Notes: a model not told the origin generated them from the letters alone. Numbered from the stretch's first letter, positions 1 to 8,509 are shown. The stretch: 64,000 nucleotides of DNA from Lentibacter algarum (GCF_040580765.1 NZ_CP158687.1:62001-126000); one strand, 5' to 3'. Numbers and translations: made by a program.

Positions 1-154
1 AGTCAGCGATTGATTTGTCGTCAATGCGGTGCCAAGCCATGAGACTATCGCCTATTGCGAGAATTTTGGGCTTTTCTTGTGCTTGGGCAGCCTGATGTGG
101 AGCGAGTCCCCAGAGGGCAAAACATAAGATTACAAACAAAAAGCGGGGTATCAT
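1..154 (-). CDS. SGNH/GDSL hydrolase family protein, N-terminal part only
   Basis: Only the first 51 codons lie in the window; the gene runs off the left edge. The start is an ATG at 154 read leftwards. A hydrophobic signal peptide (MIPRFLFVILCFALWGL) ends near AQAQ, so the product is probably exported. It is followed by ILAIGDSLMAWH, the block I motif of SGNH/GDSL esterases, in which the serine of GDSL is the nucleophile. Family members hydrolyse esters or lipids. The substrate cannot be told and the other catalytic blocks are outside the window. The gene is divergent from the amidotransferase gene, across a spacer rich in palindromes. Confidence 0.7.
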   Translation of the reverse strand, partial: MIPRFLFVILCFALWGLAPHQAAQAQEKPKILAIGDSLMAWHRIDDKSIAD

Positions 155-186
155 AAGCTCACTCACACAAACTAAGACAATTGTCG

Positions 187-270
187 GCAATATTGCATAG
201 AAAATCCACAGTTGGTTTTAAAACACTGTGTTGCGAATTTGGCAGGATTTGCTTGTTTGAGACTGTCTCA
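187..270. promoter_or_regulatory. Cluster of short palindromes in a divergent spacer
   Basis: Three symmetric sequences lie between the divergent hydrolase and amidotransferase genes. They are GCAATATTGC at 187-196, CACAGT (207-212) matched by ACTGTG (225-230) with GTTTTAAAAC (215-224) inside, and TGAGAC-T-GTCTCA at 258-270. Such sites often bind dimeric regulators. I recognise none of them as a known operator, and no promoter with good spacing was found, so the role is inferred from position and symmetry only. Confidence 0.35.
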
Positions 271-349
271 CCTGCGATAGAGTTATATCGAAAGATCCCA
301 CTTGCACCGGGGCACAGGGGCTGGAAAACTTGAAAAAAGGGTCCAGTCT

Positions 350-1048
350 ATGGCGCAAAAAGTTGTTCTCATTCATCATGGCGAAAGTCGTCACACAGAC
401 CGTGCTGCTGACCAATTGGAGCGGCTAGGCTATGAGGTTTTAAATCGTCACCTTTATGCAGGTGATACTCTGCCGATGCTTGACGATGATATTGCTGGGA
501 CGATTGTCTATGGCGGCAAGTATTGCATCACAGATATTCCAGATATGAAGTTTTTGCAGGATGAAATGCAATGGCTTGAGGCTTGTATCGGCGCTGGTTT
601 GCCTGTGCTTGGGCTTTGCCAAGGGGCGCAGATGATTGCGCATAGCTTAGGGGGCGAGGTGGGCCCGCTGGAGGGGGAGCCCTGCGAATTTGGCTACTAT
701 GAGCTTGAAACACTGGACGTGGATTTTATGCCCGCAGGTTTGCGCGTTCCACAGGCGCATTTTCATGCGTTCACGCTGCCCGAGGGGGCCGAGCTTTTGG
801 CGCGCAGTGAAACGTTTCCCCATCAGGCATTTCGCTATGGGGAAAAGACCTATGGTTTCCAATTTCACCCAGAGGTAACAGATGAGATGTTCAAGGATTG
901 GCAGGCCGCGCCTTGGTCTGGCGAACATGACGCGCGAGTTGGTGTCCAAAGCCGCCATCAGCAGGACGCATTTGCGGAGGAGACACACAGAACTGTTGAT
1001 CCGTGGTTCCGCGACTTTATCACCAAGCTTTTTGGCTCTGCGACATGA
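350..1048 (+). CDS. Type 1 glutamine amidotransferase domain protein
   Basis: This 232-residue protein is a stand-alone class I glutamine amidotransferase domain. The nucleophile elbow GLCQGAQ places the catalytic cysteine at residue 90, and FHPEV supplies His173 and Glu175, so the Cys-His-Glu triad is complete. Relatives are annotated as GMP-synthase-like amidotransferases or gamma-glutamyl hydrolases that release ammonia from glutamine or cut gamma-glutamyl compounds; the substrate here is unknown. An ATG lies in frame at 302, but the one at 350 has AAAAGGG eight bases upstream and gives the compact fold from its first strand (KVVLIHH), so 350 was chosen. The stop overlaps the next start as ATGA, so the two genes are probably translationally coupled. 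Confidence 0.8.
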   Translation: MAQKVVLIHHGESRHTDRAADQLERLGYEVLNRHLYAGDTLPMLDDDIAGTIVYGGKYCITDIPDMKFLQDEMQWLEACIGAGLPVLGLCQGAQMIAHSLGGEVGPLEGEPCEFGYYELETLDVDFMPAGLRVPQAHFHAFTLPEGAELLARSETFPHQAFRYGEKTYGFQFHPEVTDEMFKDWQAAPWSGEHDARVGVQSRHQQDAFAEETHRTVDPWFRDFITKLFGSAT

Positions 1049-1908
1049 GTTTGGCAACGAAAGGTCTTTTGATCACGCTCGCGGGTGTGTTGGTGATCTC
1101 TCCTGATGTGCTCTTGGTGCGTTTGATTGATGCGGATACGCTGACCAAGCTTTTCTGGCGCGGGCTGCTCAGCGGTTTGGTTATTCTGGGCGTATGGGGC
1201 GTGTTTTTACAGCGCAGGCCGATGCGAGATGTGGTGCGTGTCGGGCGGAGTGGGTGGGCTTTGGCAGCCATTTTTGCTCTGGGTACGTTCTGTTTCCTCT
1301 ATGCTGTTGAAAAAACCCAAGCTGCAAATGTCCTGCTTATTTCAGCGACATCTCCTGTGATCGCAGCGCTGATATCGATTGTTGTGTTGAAAGAACATGT
1401 AGACCGGTTGACTTGGGTCGGAATTGGAGGGGCCCTCTTAGGGGTATTTGTAATTGCTGCTGGCAGCGCGGGTGGCGAGGGGAACCTGATTGGAGACATG
1501 GCTGCCTTTGGCGGTGCGGTATCGCTCGCGCTGACGTTTAGTATTGCGCGCGCGCAGAAGAACATCAGTATGGTTCCTGCAATGGGCCTGTCGGGGTTGC
1601 TGACGGCACTGGCAGCAGGGTTGCTCGCGCCAAGCCTTGTTGTCCCTATTGATAGCTGGGTTTTGATGTTGGCTCTGGGCGCGGTTGTTGTCCCTCTTGG
1701 CTTTGGCCTACTCACTACGGGGCCGCAATATATTGGCGCGGCAGAAGTGAGCTTGATTTTGTTGCTGGAGGCGCTTCTCGGGCCTGTGCTCGTCTGGTGG
1801 GTGATCGGGGAGTTCCCCGGGCAGGCTGCGCTTTGGGGTGGGAGTATCATCCTGTCGGCACTCGCCGGGGTCAATTTGATACGCTTGAAAGGGGCGGCCG
1901 GCGGATAG
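1045..1908 (+). CDS. EamA/DMT-family membrane transporter
   Basis: The 287-residue product is almost entirely hydrophobic, with about ten membrane segments and the two-EamA-repeat layout of the drug/metabolite transporter superfamily. Family members export amino acids, nucleosides or other metabolites across the inner membrane. Typical features are a GxFCFLYAVEKTQAANVLLIS stretch closing the first repeat and a C-terminal helix ending with basic residues. The ATG at 1045 overlaps the amidotransferase stop, so the two probably form a two-gene unit. A metabolite made or freed by the amidotransferase could be the cargo, but that is inference. Confidence 0.8.
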   Translation: MSLATKGLLITLAGVLVISPDVLLVRLIDADTLTKLFWRGLLSGLVILGVWGVFLQRRPMRDVVRVGRSGWALAAIFALGTFCFLYAVEKTQAANVLLISATSPVIAALISIVVLKEHVDRLTWVGIGGALLGVFVIAAGSAGGEGNLIGDMAAFGGAVSLALTFSIARAQKNISMVPAMGLSGLLTALAAGLLAPSLVVPIDSWVLMLALGAVVVPLGFGLLTTGPQYIGAAEVSLILLLEALLGPVLVWWVIGEFPGQAALWGGSIILSALAGVNLIRLKGAAGG

Positions 1909-2008
1909 CCTTATAAGGCTTTCAAATGTTGCAAAACTCCTGTATGCCGCGCCCTATCTGAGAGGTTGCGCCACGGCCCTAGCGCTTCAATCAGGATAGA
2001 AAAGGGCC

Positions 2009-2026
2009 GGCGGCAATGGGGCCGCC
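2009..2026 (+). promoter_or_regulatory. Hairpin in the pnp 5' leader
   Basis: GGCGGC at 2009-2014 pairs with GCCGCC at 2021-2026 across a six-base loop, 55 bases ahead of the pnp start. In enterobacteria the pnp leader folds into a stem that RNase III cuts for autoregulation. Whether this shorter stem does the same is inference. Confidence 0.35.
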
Positions 2027-2081
2027 ATTCAAACAGGAGACATGGGATACGCCCATGAGAGCTCCGACACAGGAAACGAAA

Positions 2082-4229
2082 ATGTTTAACATTACGAAGA
2101 AGACCATGGAGTGGGGCGAAGAAACGCTTACACTTGAAACGGGCAAGGTTGCTCGTCAAGCCGATGGCTCTGTCATCGCGACCCTCGGTGAAACATCTGT
2201 CATGGCCAACGTGACATTCGCCAAGCAGCCTAAGCCGGGCCAAGACTTTTTCCCGCTGACGGTTCACTACCAAGAGAAATACTATGCGGCCGGCAAAGTG
2301 CCTGGCGGCTTCTTTAAGCGCGAAGCGCGCCCGACCGAAAAAGAAACACTGACAGCACGCCTGATCGATCGTCCGATCCGCCCACTGTTTGTTCCTGGCT
2401 TCAAAAACGAAGTTCTGGTCATGTGTACCGTGCTGTCGCACGACCTCGTAAACGACCCTGACATGGTTGCGATGATCGCTGCTTCTGCAGCTCTGACCAT
2501 TTCTGGTGCGCCGTTCATGGGCCCAGTTGCTGCGGCACGTGTCGGCTTTGTTGACGGCGAATATGTGCTCAACCCAACGGTTGATGACATGCAAGACCTG
2601 CGTCAGAATCCTGAGCAGCGCCTTGACCTCGTTGTTGCAGGTACAAAAGACGCCGTAATGATGGTTGAATCAGAAGCGTATGAGCTGACCGAAGCAGAGA
2701 TGCTTGGTGCGGTGAAATTTGCACATGACAGCATTCAGCCTGTGATCGACCTGATCATTGAGCTGGCCGAATCTGCTGCAAAAGAGCCGTTTGACTTCCA
2801 GCCACCAGAGTACACAGAGCTATATGAAGCTGTGAAAGCGGCAGGCGAAACAGCGATGCGTGCTGCATTTGCTTTGACCGATAAGCAAGAGCGTACGGCT
2901 GCTGTTTCTGCGGCACGAGCAACCATCATGGGCGCGCTGACAGAAGAGCAACTTGCAGATGCGAACCTCGGTTCTGCTCTCAAGAAGCTTGAAGCTGGCA
3001 TCCTGCGTGGCGACGTTGTGAAAACAGGCAAGCGGATCGATGGTCGCGCGCTTGATACGGTACGTCCGATTGTTTGCGAGACAGGTCTCCTGCCACGCAC
3101 ACACGGCTCTGCATTGTTTACACGTGGCGAAACTCAGGGCCTCGTTGTGACAACGCTCGGCACGGGCGACGACGAACAGTTCATCGACGCACTGCACGGC
3201 AACTTCAAATCCAACTTCCTGCTGCACTACAACTTCCCTCCCTATTCAGTTGGTGAAGCTGGTCGCGTGGGCCCTCCCGGTCGCCGCGAAATCGGCCATG
3301 GTAAGCTGGCTTGGCGTGCGCTTCAGGCTGTTTTGCCTGCTGCGACTGATTTCCCATACACAATCCGCCTTGTGTCAGAGATCACAGAATCAAACGGCTC
3401 ATCTTCGATGGCGTCTGTTTGCGGTGGCTCACTGTCGATGATGGATGCTGGTGTCCCGCTCAAGTCTGCGGTTGCTGGTGTTGCGATGGGTCTGATCCTT
3501 GAAGATGATGGTTCCTATGCTGTTCTGACAGACATCCTTGGCGATGAAGATCACCTCGGTGATATGGACTTCAAAGTCGCAGGGACTGCCGACGGCATCA
3601 CCTCGCTGCAGATGGACATCAAAGTCGCGGGCATCACGCAAGAGATTATGGAAAAAGCCCTTGAGCAAGCGAAAGCGGGCCGTCTCCATATCCTCGAAGA
3701 GATGAACAAGTCGATTGATGGCGCACAGGATTTCTCAATCCACGCACCACGCATCGAGACCATGCAGATCCCGACGGATAAAATCCGCGAAGTGATCGGC
3801 TCGGGCGGCAAAGTCATCCGTGAGATCGTTGAAGTGTCTGGCGCGAAAGTTGATATCAATGACGAAGGCATCATCAAGATTGCTAGCCCGAACGGCGAAG
3901 CGATCAAGAAAGCCTATGACATGATTCACTCGATTGTGGCTGAGCCAGAAGAAGGCCAAGTTTACGACGGTAAAGTTGTGAAAATCGTCGACTTCGGCGC
4001 ATTTGTGAACTTCTTTGGCAAGCGTGACGGCCTTGTACACGTGAGCCAAATTGAGAGCCGTCGCCTGAACCATCCTTCAGATGTTCTGAAGGAAGGCCAA
4101 GACGTGAAAGTAAAGCTCTTGGGCTTTGACGATCGCGGCAAAGTGCGTCTCTCGATGAAGGTTGTTGATCAGCAAACAGGCGAAGAAATCGCGCCTGACG
4201 CGAAAAAAGACGGCGACAGCGAAGAGTAA
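2082..4229 (+). CDS. pnp: Polyribonucleotide nucleotidyltransferase (PNPase)
   Basis: PNPase degrades RNA 3'-5' with phosphate, yielding nucleoside diphosphates, and is a core part of the degradosome. The 715 residues show the standard order: a first RNase PH domain, a helical linker, a second RNase PH domain with [15 protein letters not shown], then a KH domain ([12 protein letters not shown]) and a C-terminal S1 domain ([12 protein letters not shown]). The start [14 protein letters not shown] is the usual one for the order, so the upstream in-frame ATGs at 2016 and 2055 were not used. The gene normally follows rpsO in many bacteria, but rpsO is not here; an EamA gene precedes it. A strong terminator follows. 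Confidence 0.97.
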   Translation: MFNITKKTMEWGEETLTLETGKVARQADGSVIATLGETSVMANVTFAKQPKPGQDFFPLTVHYQEKYYAAGKVPGGFFKREARPTEKETLTARLIDRPIRPLFVPGFKNEVLVMCTVLSHDLVNDPDMVAMIAASAALTISGAPFMGPVAAARVGFVDGEYVLNPTVDDMQDLRQNPEQRLDLVVAGTKDAVMMVESEAYELTEAEMLGAVKFAHDSIQPVIDLIIELAESAAKEPFDFQPPEYTELYEAVKAAGETAMRAAFALTDKQERTAAVSAARATIMGALTEEQLADANLGSALKKLEAGILRGDVVKTGKRIDGRALDTVRPIVCETGLLPRTHGSALFTRGETQGLVVTTLGTGDDEQFIDALHGNFKSNFLLHYNFPPYSVGEAGRVGPPGRREIGHGKLAWRALQAVLPAATDFPYTIRLVSEITESNGSSSMASVCGGSLSMMDAGVPLKSAVAGVAMGLILEDDGSYAVLTDILGDEDHLGDMDFKVAGTADGITSLQMDIKVAGITQEIMEKALEQAKAGRLHILEEMNKSIDGAQDFSIHAPRIETMQIPTDKIREVIGSGGKVIREIVEVSGAKVDINDEGIIKIASPNGEAIKKAYDMIHSIVAEPEEGQVYDGKVVKIVDFGAFVNFFGKRDGLVHVSQIESRRLNHPSDVLKEGQDVKVKLLGFDDRGKVRLSMKVVDQQTGEEIAPDAKKDGDSEE

Positions 4230-4250
4230 TCTCGCCTAGCAGTTGATAAG

Positions 4251-4284
4251 AAAAGCCCCGGCACTGCGCTGGGGCTTTTTTCTT
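4251..4284 (+). terminator. Rho-independent terminator of pnp
   Basis: AAAAGCCCC at 4251-4259 pairs with GGGGCTTTT at 4271-4279 and is followed by a run of T. It lies 22 bases after the pnp stop. Confidence 0.85.
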
Positions 4285-4377
4285 TTGGGCTTGCCGCTCT
4301 GAAATTCCCCGTTCCTGTGAGCGCTTTCTGGCGCAGTGTCTTTACACAACAGGTTTTAACGAGAGGGAATGTAACCC

Positions 4378-5073
4378 ATGAAGAAAATGATAGCAGAGTT
4401 TATTGGCACTTTTACACTTGTTTTGTTCGGGTGCGGCGCAGCCGTCATCGCAGGCGCTGATGGGACAACAGGAATCGGATTGGCTGGCATTTCCTTTGCC
4501 TTTGGATTTGCACTGATCGGCATGGCTTATGGGATCGGGCCAGTTTCGGGCTGTCATATCAATCCAGCGGTGTCGCTTGGTGCTGTGGCTGCTGGGCGCA
4601 TGCAGGTGGGAGAGGCTGTGCAATACATTGCCGCACAAATCTCTGGAGCGATTGCTGCGGCGCTTGTGCTTTTGACGATTGCGACGGGCAAGGCAGACTA
4701 CAGCGTCGCCATTAATGGGTTGGGGCAAAATGGCTGGGGCGCTGGGTATCTTGGCGAATACAATATGGCCGCGGCTTTTCTGTTTGAATTGGTTGCGACC
4801 TTCTTGTTTGTTGTCGTGATACTGGGTGCGACTGGCAAGGGTGCGCCTGCAGCGATGGCTGGGCTGGCGATTGGTATCACGCTTGTGGTGATCCATTTGG
4901 TTGGCATCAAGGTGACTGGCGTGTCGGTCAATCCTGCGCGCTCGATTGGGCCAGCCCTTTTTGCGGGCGGTCATGCCATTTCACAACTCTGGTTGTTTAT
5001 TGTCGCGCCAGTTCTTGGCGCAGTCGCAGCTGGTTTTTTGTTCAAGGCAGGACTGCTTGATCAAGCTGAATAA
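4378..5073 (+). CDS. aqpZ: Aquaporin Z (water channel)
   Basis: The 231-residue inner-membrane protein has six predicted transmembrane segments and both signature half-helix motifs of the MIP family: NPA in CHINPAVSLG and NPA in VNPARSIGPALF. The residues around the second motif (ARSIGPALF) and the short loops fit the water-selective AqpZ group rather than glycerol facilitators. The start has GAGAGGGA nine bases upstream. The gene stands alone between the pnp terminator and a hairpin that separates it from the convergent TonB operon. Confidence 0.92.
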   Translation: MKKMIAEFIGTFTLVLFGCGAAVIAGADGTTGIGLAGISFAFGFALIGMAYGIGPVSGCHINPAVSLGAVAAGRMQVGEAVQYIAAQISGAIAAALVLLTIATGKADYSVAINGLGQNGWGAGYLGEYNMAAAFLFELVATFLFVVVILGATGKGAPAAMAGLAIGITLVVIHLVGIKVTGVSVNPARSIGPALFAGGHAISQLWLFIVAPVLGAVAAGFLFKAGLLDQAE

Positions 5074-5105
5074 CGACTGCCAATAGTGGTTATGTCTAAG
5101 TTCAT

Positions 5106-5140
5106 AGGAGCCGCGCTTACAGGGTGCGGCTCTTCCTATT
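5106..5140. terminator. Hairpin between aqpZ and tonB, likely shared terminator
   Basis: GAGCCGC at 5108-5114 pairs with GCGGCTC at 5126-5132, with a wobble and an A-T pair extending the stem. It lies between two convergent genes and a T-rich stretch follows it on the + strand. The T run is interrupted, so termination strength is uncertain. Confidence 0.55.
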
Positions 5141-5918
5141 TTCCGCTTATTTTGAGGGTGAAGCTTCGCTGTGCGCCAGCTGGCGGCTTTGGGAAAGGGG
5201 CCGCGCGGGCCACGACTTTGAGCGCTGCGCGGTCAAGCTCGCTAGAGCCAGAGCTTTTTGCAATAGTGGCCGCAGCAAGGCCACCTTCAACTGAGATGGT
5301 GAAACGGACTGTGGCTGAGCCTTTAGAGGCGACACGCGGTTTGGGCACACGGGAAATCTTACGCATTACTTTCCCAGGATAGTTTTGGGCGGCCGCATTG
5401 CCTGTGGTCTGAGTGGGGGACGCTCCTGTCGATTTCGGCGCTTGTGCTGCTTTGGCTTTTCCGCTTTGGGCGCCTTTGCGGCTTTCTTTTGATGCACCTG
5501 TTTTGGGCTTGGTTTTTTTGGAGGCCTTTGGCGTAGGTTTTGGTTCCGTCTCAAGCGCCTTTGGTCTTTGGGCAGGGCGCGGCGATTTCACAACCGCTGT
5601 GTCTTCGATTGGCTGGGCAGCGATGGCTTCAGCGGGCAGGGCTTTGACGGCAGGCGCCGACATAGCTGTTGTGGGAAACACTTGTTGTGCTGTGCTTGGG
5701 AGTTCTGGGGATAGAGCTGTTGTTTCTGTCTCTACAGGTGAGAGAACCCCTTTACTCATATCCTCAAAGCTATCACCAAGCCTGGTTTCCAGCGCGCCTC
5801 TCGCCCCTTCTGTCGCGATCTCTGTCGTCTTTGGGGCGTATTCCCATAAGAGCGCGGCATGGAGCACGATCGCTGCTGTGAAGGCAATACTTTTGGCTAT
5901 GCCAGAGGAGGCGATCAT
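5136..5918 (-). CDS. tonB: Energy transducer TonB
   Basis: TonB passes the proton-motive force gathered by ExbB-ExbD to outer-membrane receptors. The 260-residue protein has one N-terminal membrane segment (about residues 8-27), a long periplasmic linker rich in Pro, Lys, Ala and Thr (about 90-180), and a C-terminal TonB domain. That domain includes GSATVRFTISVEGGL and ends AQRSFTLKISGK. The start overlaps the upstream exbD stop by four bases, so it is the last gene of the operon. No TonB-dependent receptor lies in the window, so the cargo (for example haem or ferric siderophore) cannot be told. Confidence 0.88.
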   Translation of the reverse strand: MIASSGIAKSIAFTAAIVLHAALLWEYAPKTTEIATEGARGALETRLGDSFEDMSKGVLSPVETETTALSPELPSTAQQVFPTTAMSAPAVKALPAEAIAAQPIEDTAVVKSPRPAQRPKALETEPKPTPKASKKTKPKTGASKESRKGAQSGKAKAAQAPKSTGASPTQTTGNAAAQNYPGKVMRKISRVPKPRVASKGSATVRFTISVEGGLAAATIAKSSGSSELDRAALKVVARAAPFPKPPAGAQRSFTLKISGK

Positions 5919-6310
5919 GGCAGCGCCTTTTCTGTCACGAGAACAACAGCGCCTGCGCCCGCAGCTTTCAGTTCTGAAGCAATCTGGACCAGCGTTGCTG
6001 CTGGAACGGCACGGTCTGGCACAAGTCTTATATATGCGCCCTCGGCCTCACTCGCCGTAGTCATGTAGGCGGAGGGGGTTATCACTTCGCCGCGAAAGCT
6101 TAGTTGCCCCGCCGCATTCAAGACCAACGCATCGGGGGGGGCTGTTCCTTCTAGCTCGGATGTGTTCACGAGCTTCAAATCGGCCTCAAGTGGCGTGACA
6201 AGTGTCCCCGCTATGAGAAAGAAAATCAGCATGAGAAAGACGATGTTGATAAGTGCGATTGTTGGTTCGCGGCGGCTGGAGACCTGAGATTTGCGCAGTT
6301 TTTTTTGCAT
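5915..6310 (-). CDS. exbD: ExbD/TolR-family biopolymer transport protein (second copy)
   Basis: The 131-residue protein has a short basic N-terminus (KKLRKSQVSSRREP), one membrane segment starting IALINIVFLMLIFFLIAGT, and a periplasmic tail, the standard ExbD layout. The family's membrane aspartate, normally found in the LIDV-type motif, is replaced here: the segment reads ALINIVFLM, with Asn where Asp usually sits. That residue carries protons in ExbD, so this copy may be structural rather than proton-conducting. It lies three bases after the other exbD and overlaps tonB. Confidence 0.82.
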   Translation of the reverse strand: MQKKLRKSQVSSRREPTIALINIVFLMLIFFLIAGTLVTPLEADLKLVNTSELEGTAPPDALVLNAAGQLSFRGEVITPSAYMTTASEAEGAYIRLVPDRAVPAATLVQIASELKAAGAGAVVLVTEKALP

Positions 6311-6313
6311 AAT

Positions 6314-6676
6314 TCAGCTCGAGGTCAGAACGGTCACAGTGATCTGGTTAAATCGGCGCAAGGCAACAAGCAGATCCGTCAGCCTTTGGGCTGTGACATC
6401 GGGCTTCAGGGACACCAGCAGGCGCTGCTCCCCTTCGGGCAAGCTGAGGGAGGCTAAGTCCTGTGGAAGCCCGTTGACCGTAACGGCATCTGGACTGAGC
6501 TGAACGAAGAGAGGCGGTGTTTCAATAGCTGCATTGCCGCGCGCGGCTGCGACAAGTTCGACCTCAGCATAACGGGAAAACGTGGAGGACAGCATGAAGA
6601 ACAATAGCAACAGGAAGATAACGTCAATGAGTGAGGTCATCGACAAGCGCCTCCGTCTGCGCGCAGCTCTAATCAT
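6314..6676 (-). CDS. exbD: ExbD/TolR-family biopolymer transport protein (first copy)
   Basis: This is a 120-residue ExbD with a very basic N-terminus (MIRAARRRRRLSMTS), one membrane helix beginning LIDVIFLLLLFFML and a periplasmic domain. The LIDV aspartate needed for proton coupling is present, unlike in the second copy. An ATG further upstream at 6757 would make a tail that overlaps most of the end of exbB, so the ATG at 6676, which overlaps the exbB stop by eight bases, was chosen. The pair of unlike ExbD proteins suggests a mixed dimer in the complex, which is inference. Confidence 0.85.
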   Translation of the reverse strand: MIRAARRRRRLSMTSLIDVIFLLLLFFMLSSTFSRYAEVELVAAARGNAAIETPPLFVQLSPDAVTVNGLPQDLASLSLPEGEQRLLVSLKPDVTAQRLTDLLVALRRFNQITVTVLTSS

Positions 6677-7286
6677 CGGGCTGTGACTCTCGCGGCGCGC
6701 AAATTGTCTGGATTGCAGTGTCTGCAAAAACGCGCTCGCCATCCATCCGAGACTCAAGCCAGCTCAGAACCATCGCTGTTGGCATGGCCACTGCAAGACC
6801 AACGGCTGTGGTGAGGAGCGCGACCCAGATACCGCCCGCTAAGAGAGAGGGATCAACTTGGCTCCCTGCGCTCTGAAGCGATTGAAAGGCGTCAATCATG
6901 CCCAGAACTGTCCCAAAGAGGCCAAGGAGTGGCGAAAGCTGTGCAACGCTATCTAATGCGCGAAAGCCGCCCTCCAAAGTGGCGAAGCGTGCTTCCGCTT
7001 CTGCGGCAAGGCGCTCGCGGGGTGCCAAAGCAAAGCCTGAGGCAATCAGTGGGGCGAGATAGCTGTGTGACTGTTTCAGGGCGCTTTCGGCTTCTGCGGA
7101 TTGGCCTTCGTCCCAAGCCGCTATGGCGCGGCGAAGAGCGCTGTGTTTTCCGACGGAAGAAGCACGAAACTGCCATAGCTTGTACAAAACAAGTGCCAGC
7201 GTGAGAACGGAGACACCCATAAGTATAACCACAACAGGCCCGCCAAGTTCAGCTACTCTCGACAGAGAAGATAAGACATCATTCAT
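6669..7286 (-). CDS. exbB: ExbB/TolQ/MotA-family proton channel protein
   Basis: The 205-residue protein carries the ExbB pattern: an N-terminal membrane segment (VVVILMGVSVLTLALVLY), a cytoplasmic region, then two more helices including LGLFGTVLGMIDAF and GGIWVALLTTAVGLAVAMP. ExbB forms the channel ring that houses ExbD. The ATG at 7286 overlaps the stop of the upstream gene as ATGA and gives the usual length, so the longer in-frame reading from 7409 was rejected. It is the second gene of the leftward operon. Confidence 0.88.
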   Translation of the reverse strand: MNDVLSSLSRVAELGGPVVVILMGVSVLTLALVLYKLWQFRASSVGKHSALRRAIAAWDEGQSAEAESALKQSHSYLAPLIASGFALAPRERLAAEAEARFATLEGGFRALDSVAQLSPLLGLFGTVLGMIDAFQSLQSAGSQVDPSLLAGGIWVALLTTAVGLAVAMPTAMVLSWLESRMDGERVFADTAIQTICAPRESQPDD

Positions 7287-7702
7287 CCCAGCACCTTGAT
7301 GTTTGTTCGGCTGTGCAGGGTCAGGCCGTCCATACAGGCGGTCGCCTCCAGCGTTTCTGCTGAGCAGCTTTTGCTGCCGTTGAAGAGGACTTGGCCAAGC
7401 TCGGCACATTGTGTTTGGGGGAGAATAAACTGGCGCACTCGTGGGCGGCTTGTGGGCAGCTCGCCCATATCAAACAGTGTCAGCAGCTTGACTGCTCCTG
7501 CAGTATCAAAGAGGACAGTTTCAAAAACGGCACTCTTGATATCCTGAGCGTGACCGTTGATGAGCAAGAACGACAGCTGACACCCCTGATCTGTCTGGGT
7601 TGCGGCATTTAACTCAATGTCGAGATGTTGTCCGATAGGCGCCTCGTCGGCTCCAGCGACACTGGCAAATAGACATATGGCAAGGGTCTGCAGAGCGCGC
7701 AT
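7283..7702 (-). CDS. Exported small protein of unknown function, first gene of the TonB operon
   Basis: This 139-residue protein has a clear signal peptide (MRALQTLAICLFASVAGA) and a mature part with four cysteines (at QGC, TQC, KSC and TAC), which suggests disulfides in the periplasm. I do not recognise a named domain. It overlaps exbB by four bases and so is very likely translated with the TonB-ExbB-ExbD complex. A role as an accessory periplasmic part of that complex is inferred from position alone. Confidence 0.7.
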   Translation of the reverse strand: MRALQTLAICLFASVAGADEAPIGQHLDIELNAATQTDQGCQLSFLLINGHAQDIKSAVFETVLFDTAGAVKLLTLFDMGELPTSRPRVRQFILPQTQCAELGQVLFNGSKSCSAETLEATACMDGLTLHSRTNIKVLG

Positions 7703-7787
7703 TGGGGCCTCAATTCACTCAGAGGAAGAATCGTCGGCAGACTGCCTGAAACGCGCGCGCGTATAAAGTCTTAATCCATGTAGAGAT

Positions 7788-7812
7788 GCGCGCCGCTGCT
7801 ATAGCGGCGCGC
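7788..7812. terminator. Strong ten-base-pair hairpin after the peroxiredoxin gene
   Basis: GCGCGCCGCT at 7788-7797 pairs perfectly with AGCGGCGCGC at 7803-7812 around a five-base loop, just past the peroxiredoxin stop. On the - strand no T run follows it, so it may stabilise the 3' end or assist termination rather than be a classic terminator. The T-rich side is on the + strand, where no gene precedes it. Confidence 0.5.
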
Positions 7813-7822
7813 TTGTATTTAT

Positions 7823-8476
7823 TTAGGACGGCGCTTTTGTTGTGCGCAGATAGGGGAAAACAGTCGTGAATTCGCCAAACTTTGCGGCAGCGTCTTGATC
7901 GGAAACGCTTGTAGGGATGATCACATCCTGACCTGCAGTCCAGTTTGCTGGTGTTGCAACGCCATTGCCATTGGCCATCTGAAGGCCATCGAGCGCGCGC
8001 AGGACTTCTGCGAAGTTGCGGCCGACGTTCATGGGGTATGTCATTGAAAGCTTGAGTTGTTTATCTGGGCCAATGATGAAAACCGAGCGCACAGATGCGC
8101 TGTCGGCGGCTGTGCTACCATCGGGAAGGTAAGCATCGGCTGGCAGCATATCAAAGGCCTTTGAAACGGCGAGATCTTCATCAGCAATGATTGGGAAGCC
8201 CGCTTTTGCGCTGGCATAGCTTTCGATGTCCTTCTTCCAGCCGTGGTGCTCTTCTACGCTGTCAACGGAAAGGCCGATGACCTTGCAGCCGCGTTTGTCC
8301 CACTCGTCAGCGAGCTGTGAGACAGCGCCAAACTCTGTTGTGCAAACGGGCGTGAAGTCTTTTGGGTGCGAAAAAAGAATCGCCCAGCTGTCGCCGATCC
8401 AGTCGTGGAACTTGATTTCGCCCTTGTCTGTTTGGGCTGTAAAGTTAGGGACGATGTCATTAATGCGAAGGCCCAT
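7823..8476 (-). CDS. Peroxiredoxin of the 1-Cys (Prx6) type
   Basis: Peroxiredoxins reduce hydrogen peroxide and organic hydroperoxides with an active-site cysteine. The 217-residue protein has the Prx6-subfamily active site DFTPVCTTE with the peroxidatic cysteine at residue 45, and the long C-terminal arm of that subfamily (VSDQDAAAKFGEFTTVFPYLR). The second-cysteine motif of typical 2-Cys enzymes is absent. AAGGAG lies eight bases before the ATG. The upstream region holds an ATTC-N8-GAAT palindrome like the site of persulfide-sensing ArsR regulators, so control by redox or sulfide signals is plausible. The gene is divergent from the aldehyde dehydrogenase. Confidence 0.92.
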   Translation of the reverse strand: MGLRINDIVPNFTAQTDKGEIKFHDWIGDSWAILFSHPKDFTPVCTTEFGAVSQLADEWDKRGCKVIGLSVDSVEEHHGWKKDIESYASAKAGFPIIADEDLAVSKAFDMLPADAYLPDGSTAADSASVRSVFIIGPDKQLKLSMTYPMNVGRNFAEVLRALDGLQMANGNGVATPANWTAGQDVIIPTSVSDQDAAAKFGEFTTVFPYLRTTKAPS

Positions 8477-8509
8477 AGCGTGGCTCCTTTTGTTTGGGGT
8501 GATCGTTAA

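Noticed and set aside
7788-7812. Terminator on the + strand
   Set aside because: The T-rich side is on the + strand, but no gene on that strand ends upstream; it more likely serves the peroxiredoxin gene on the - strand.
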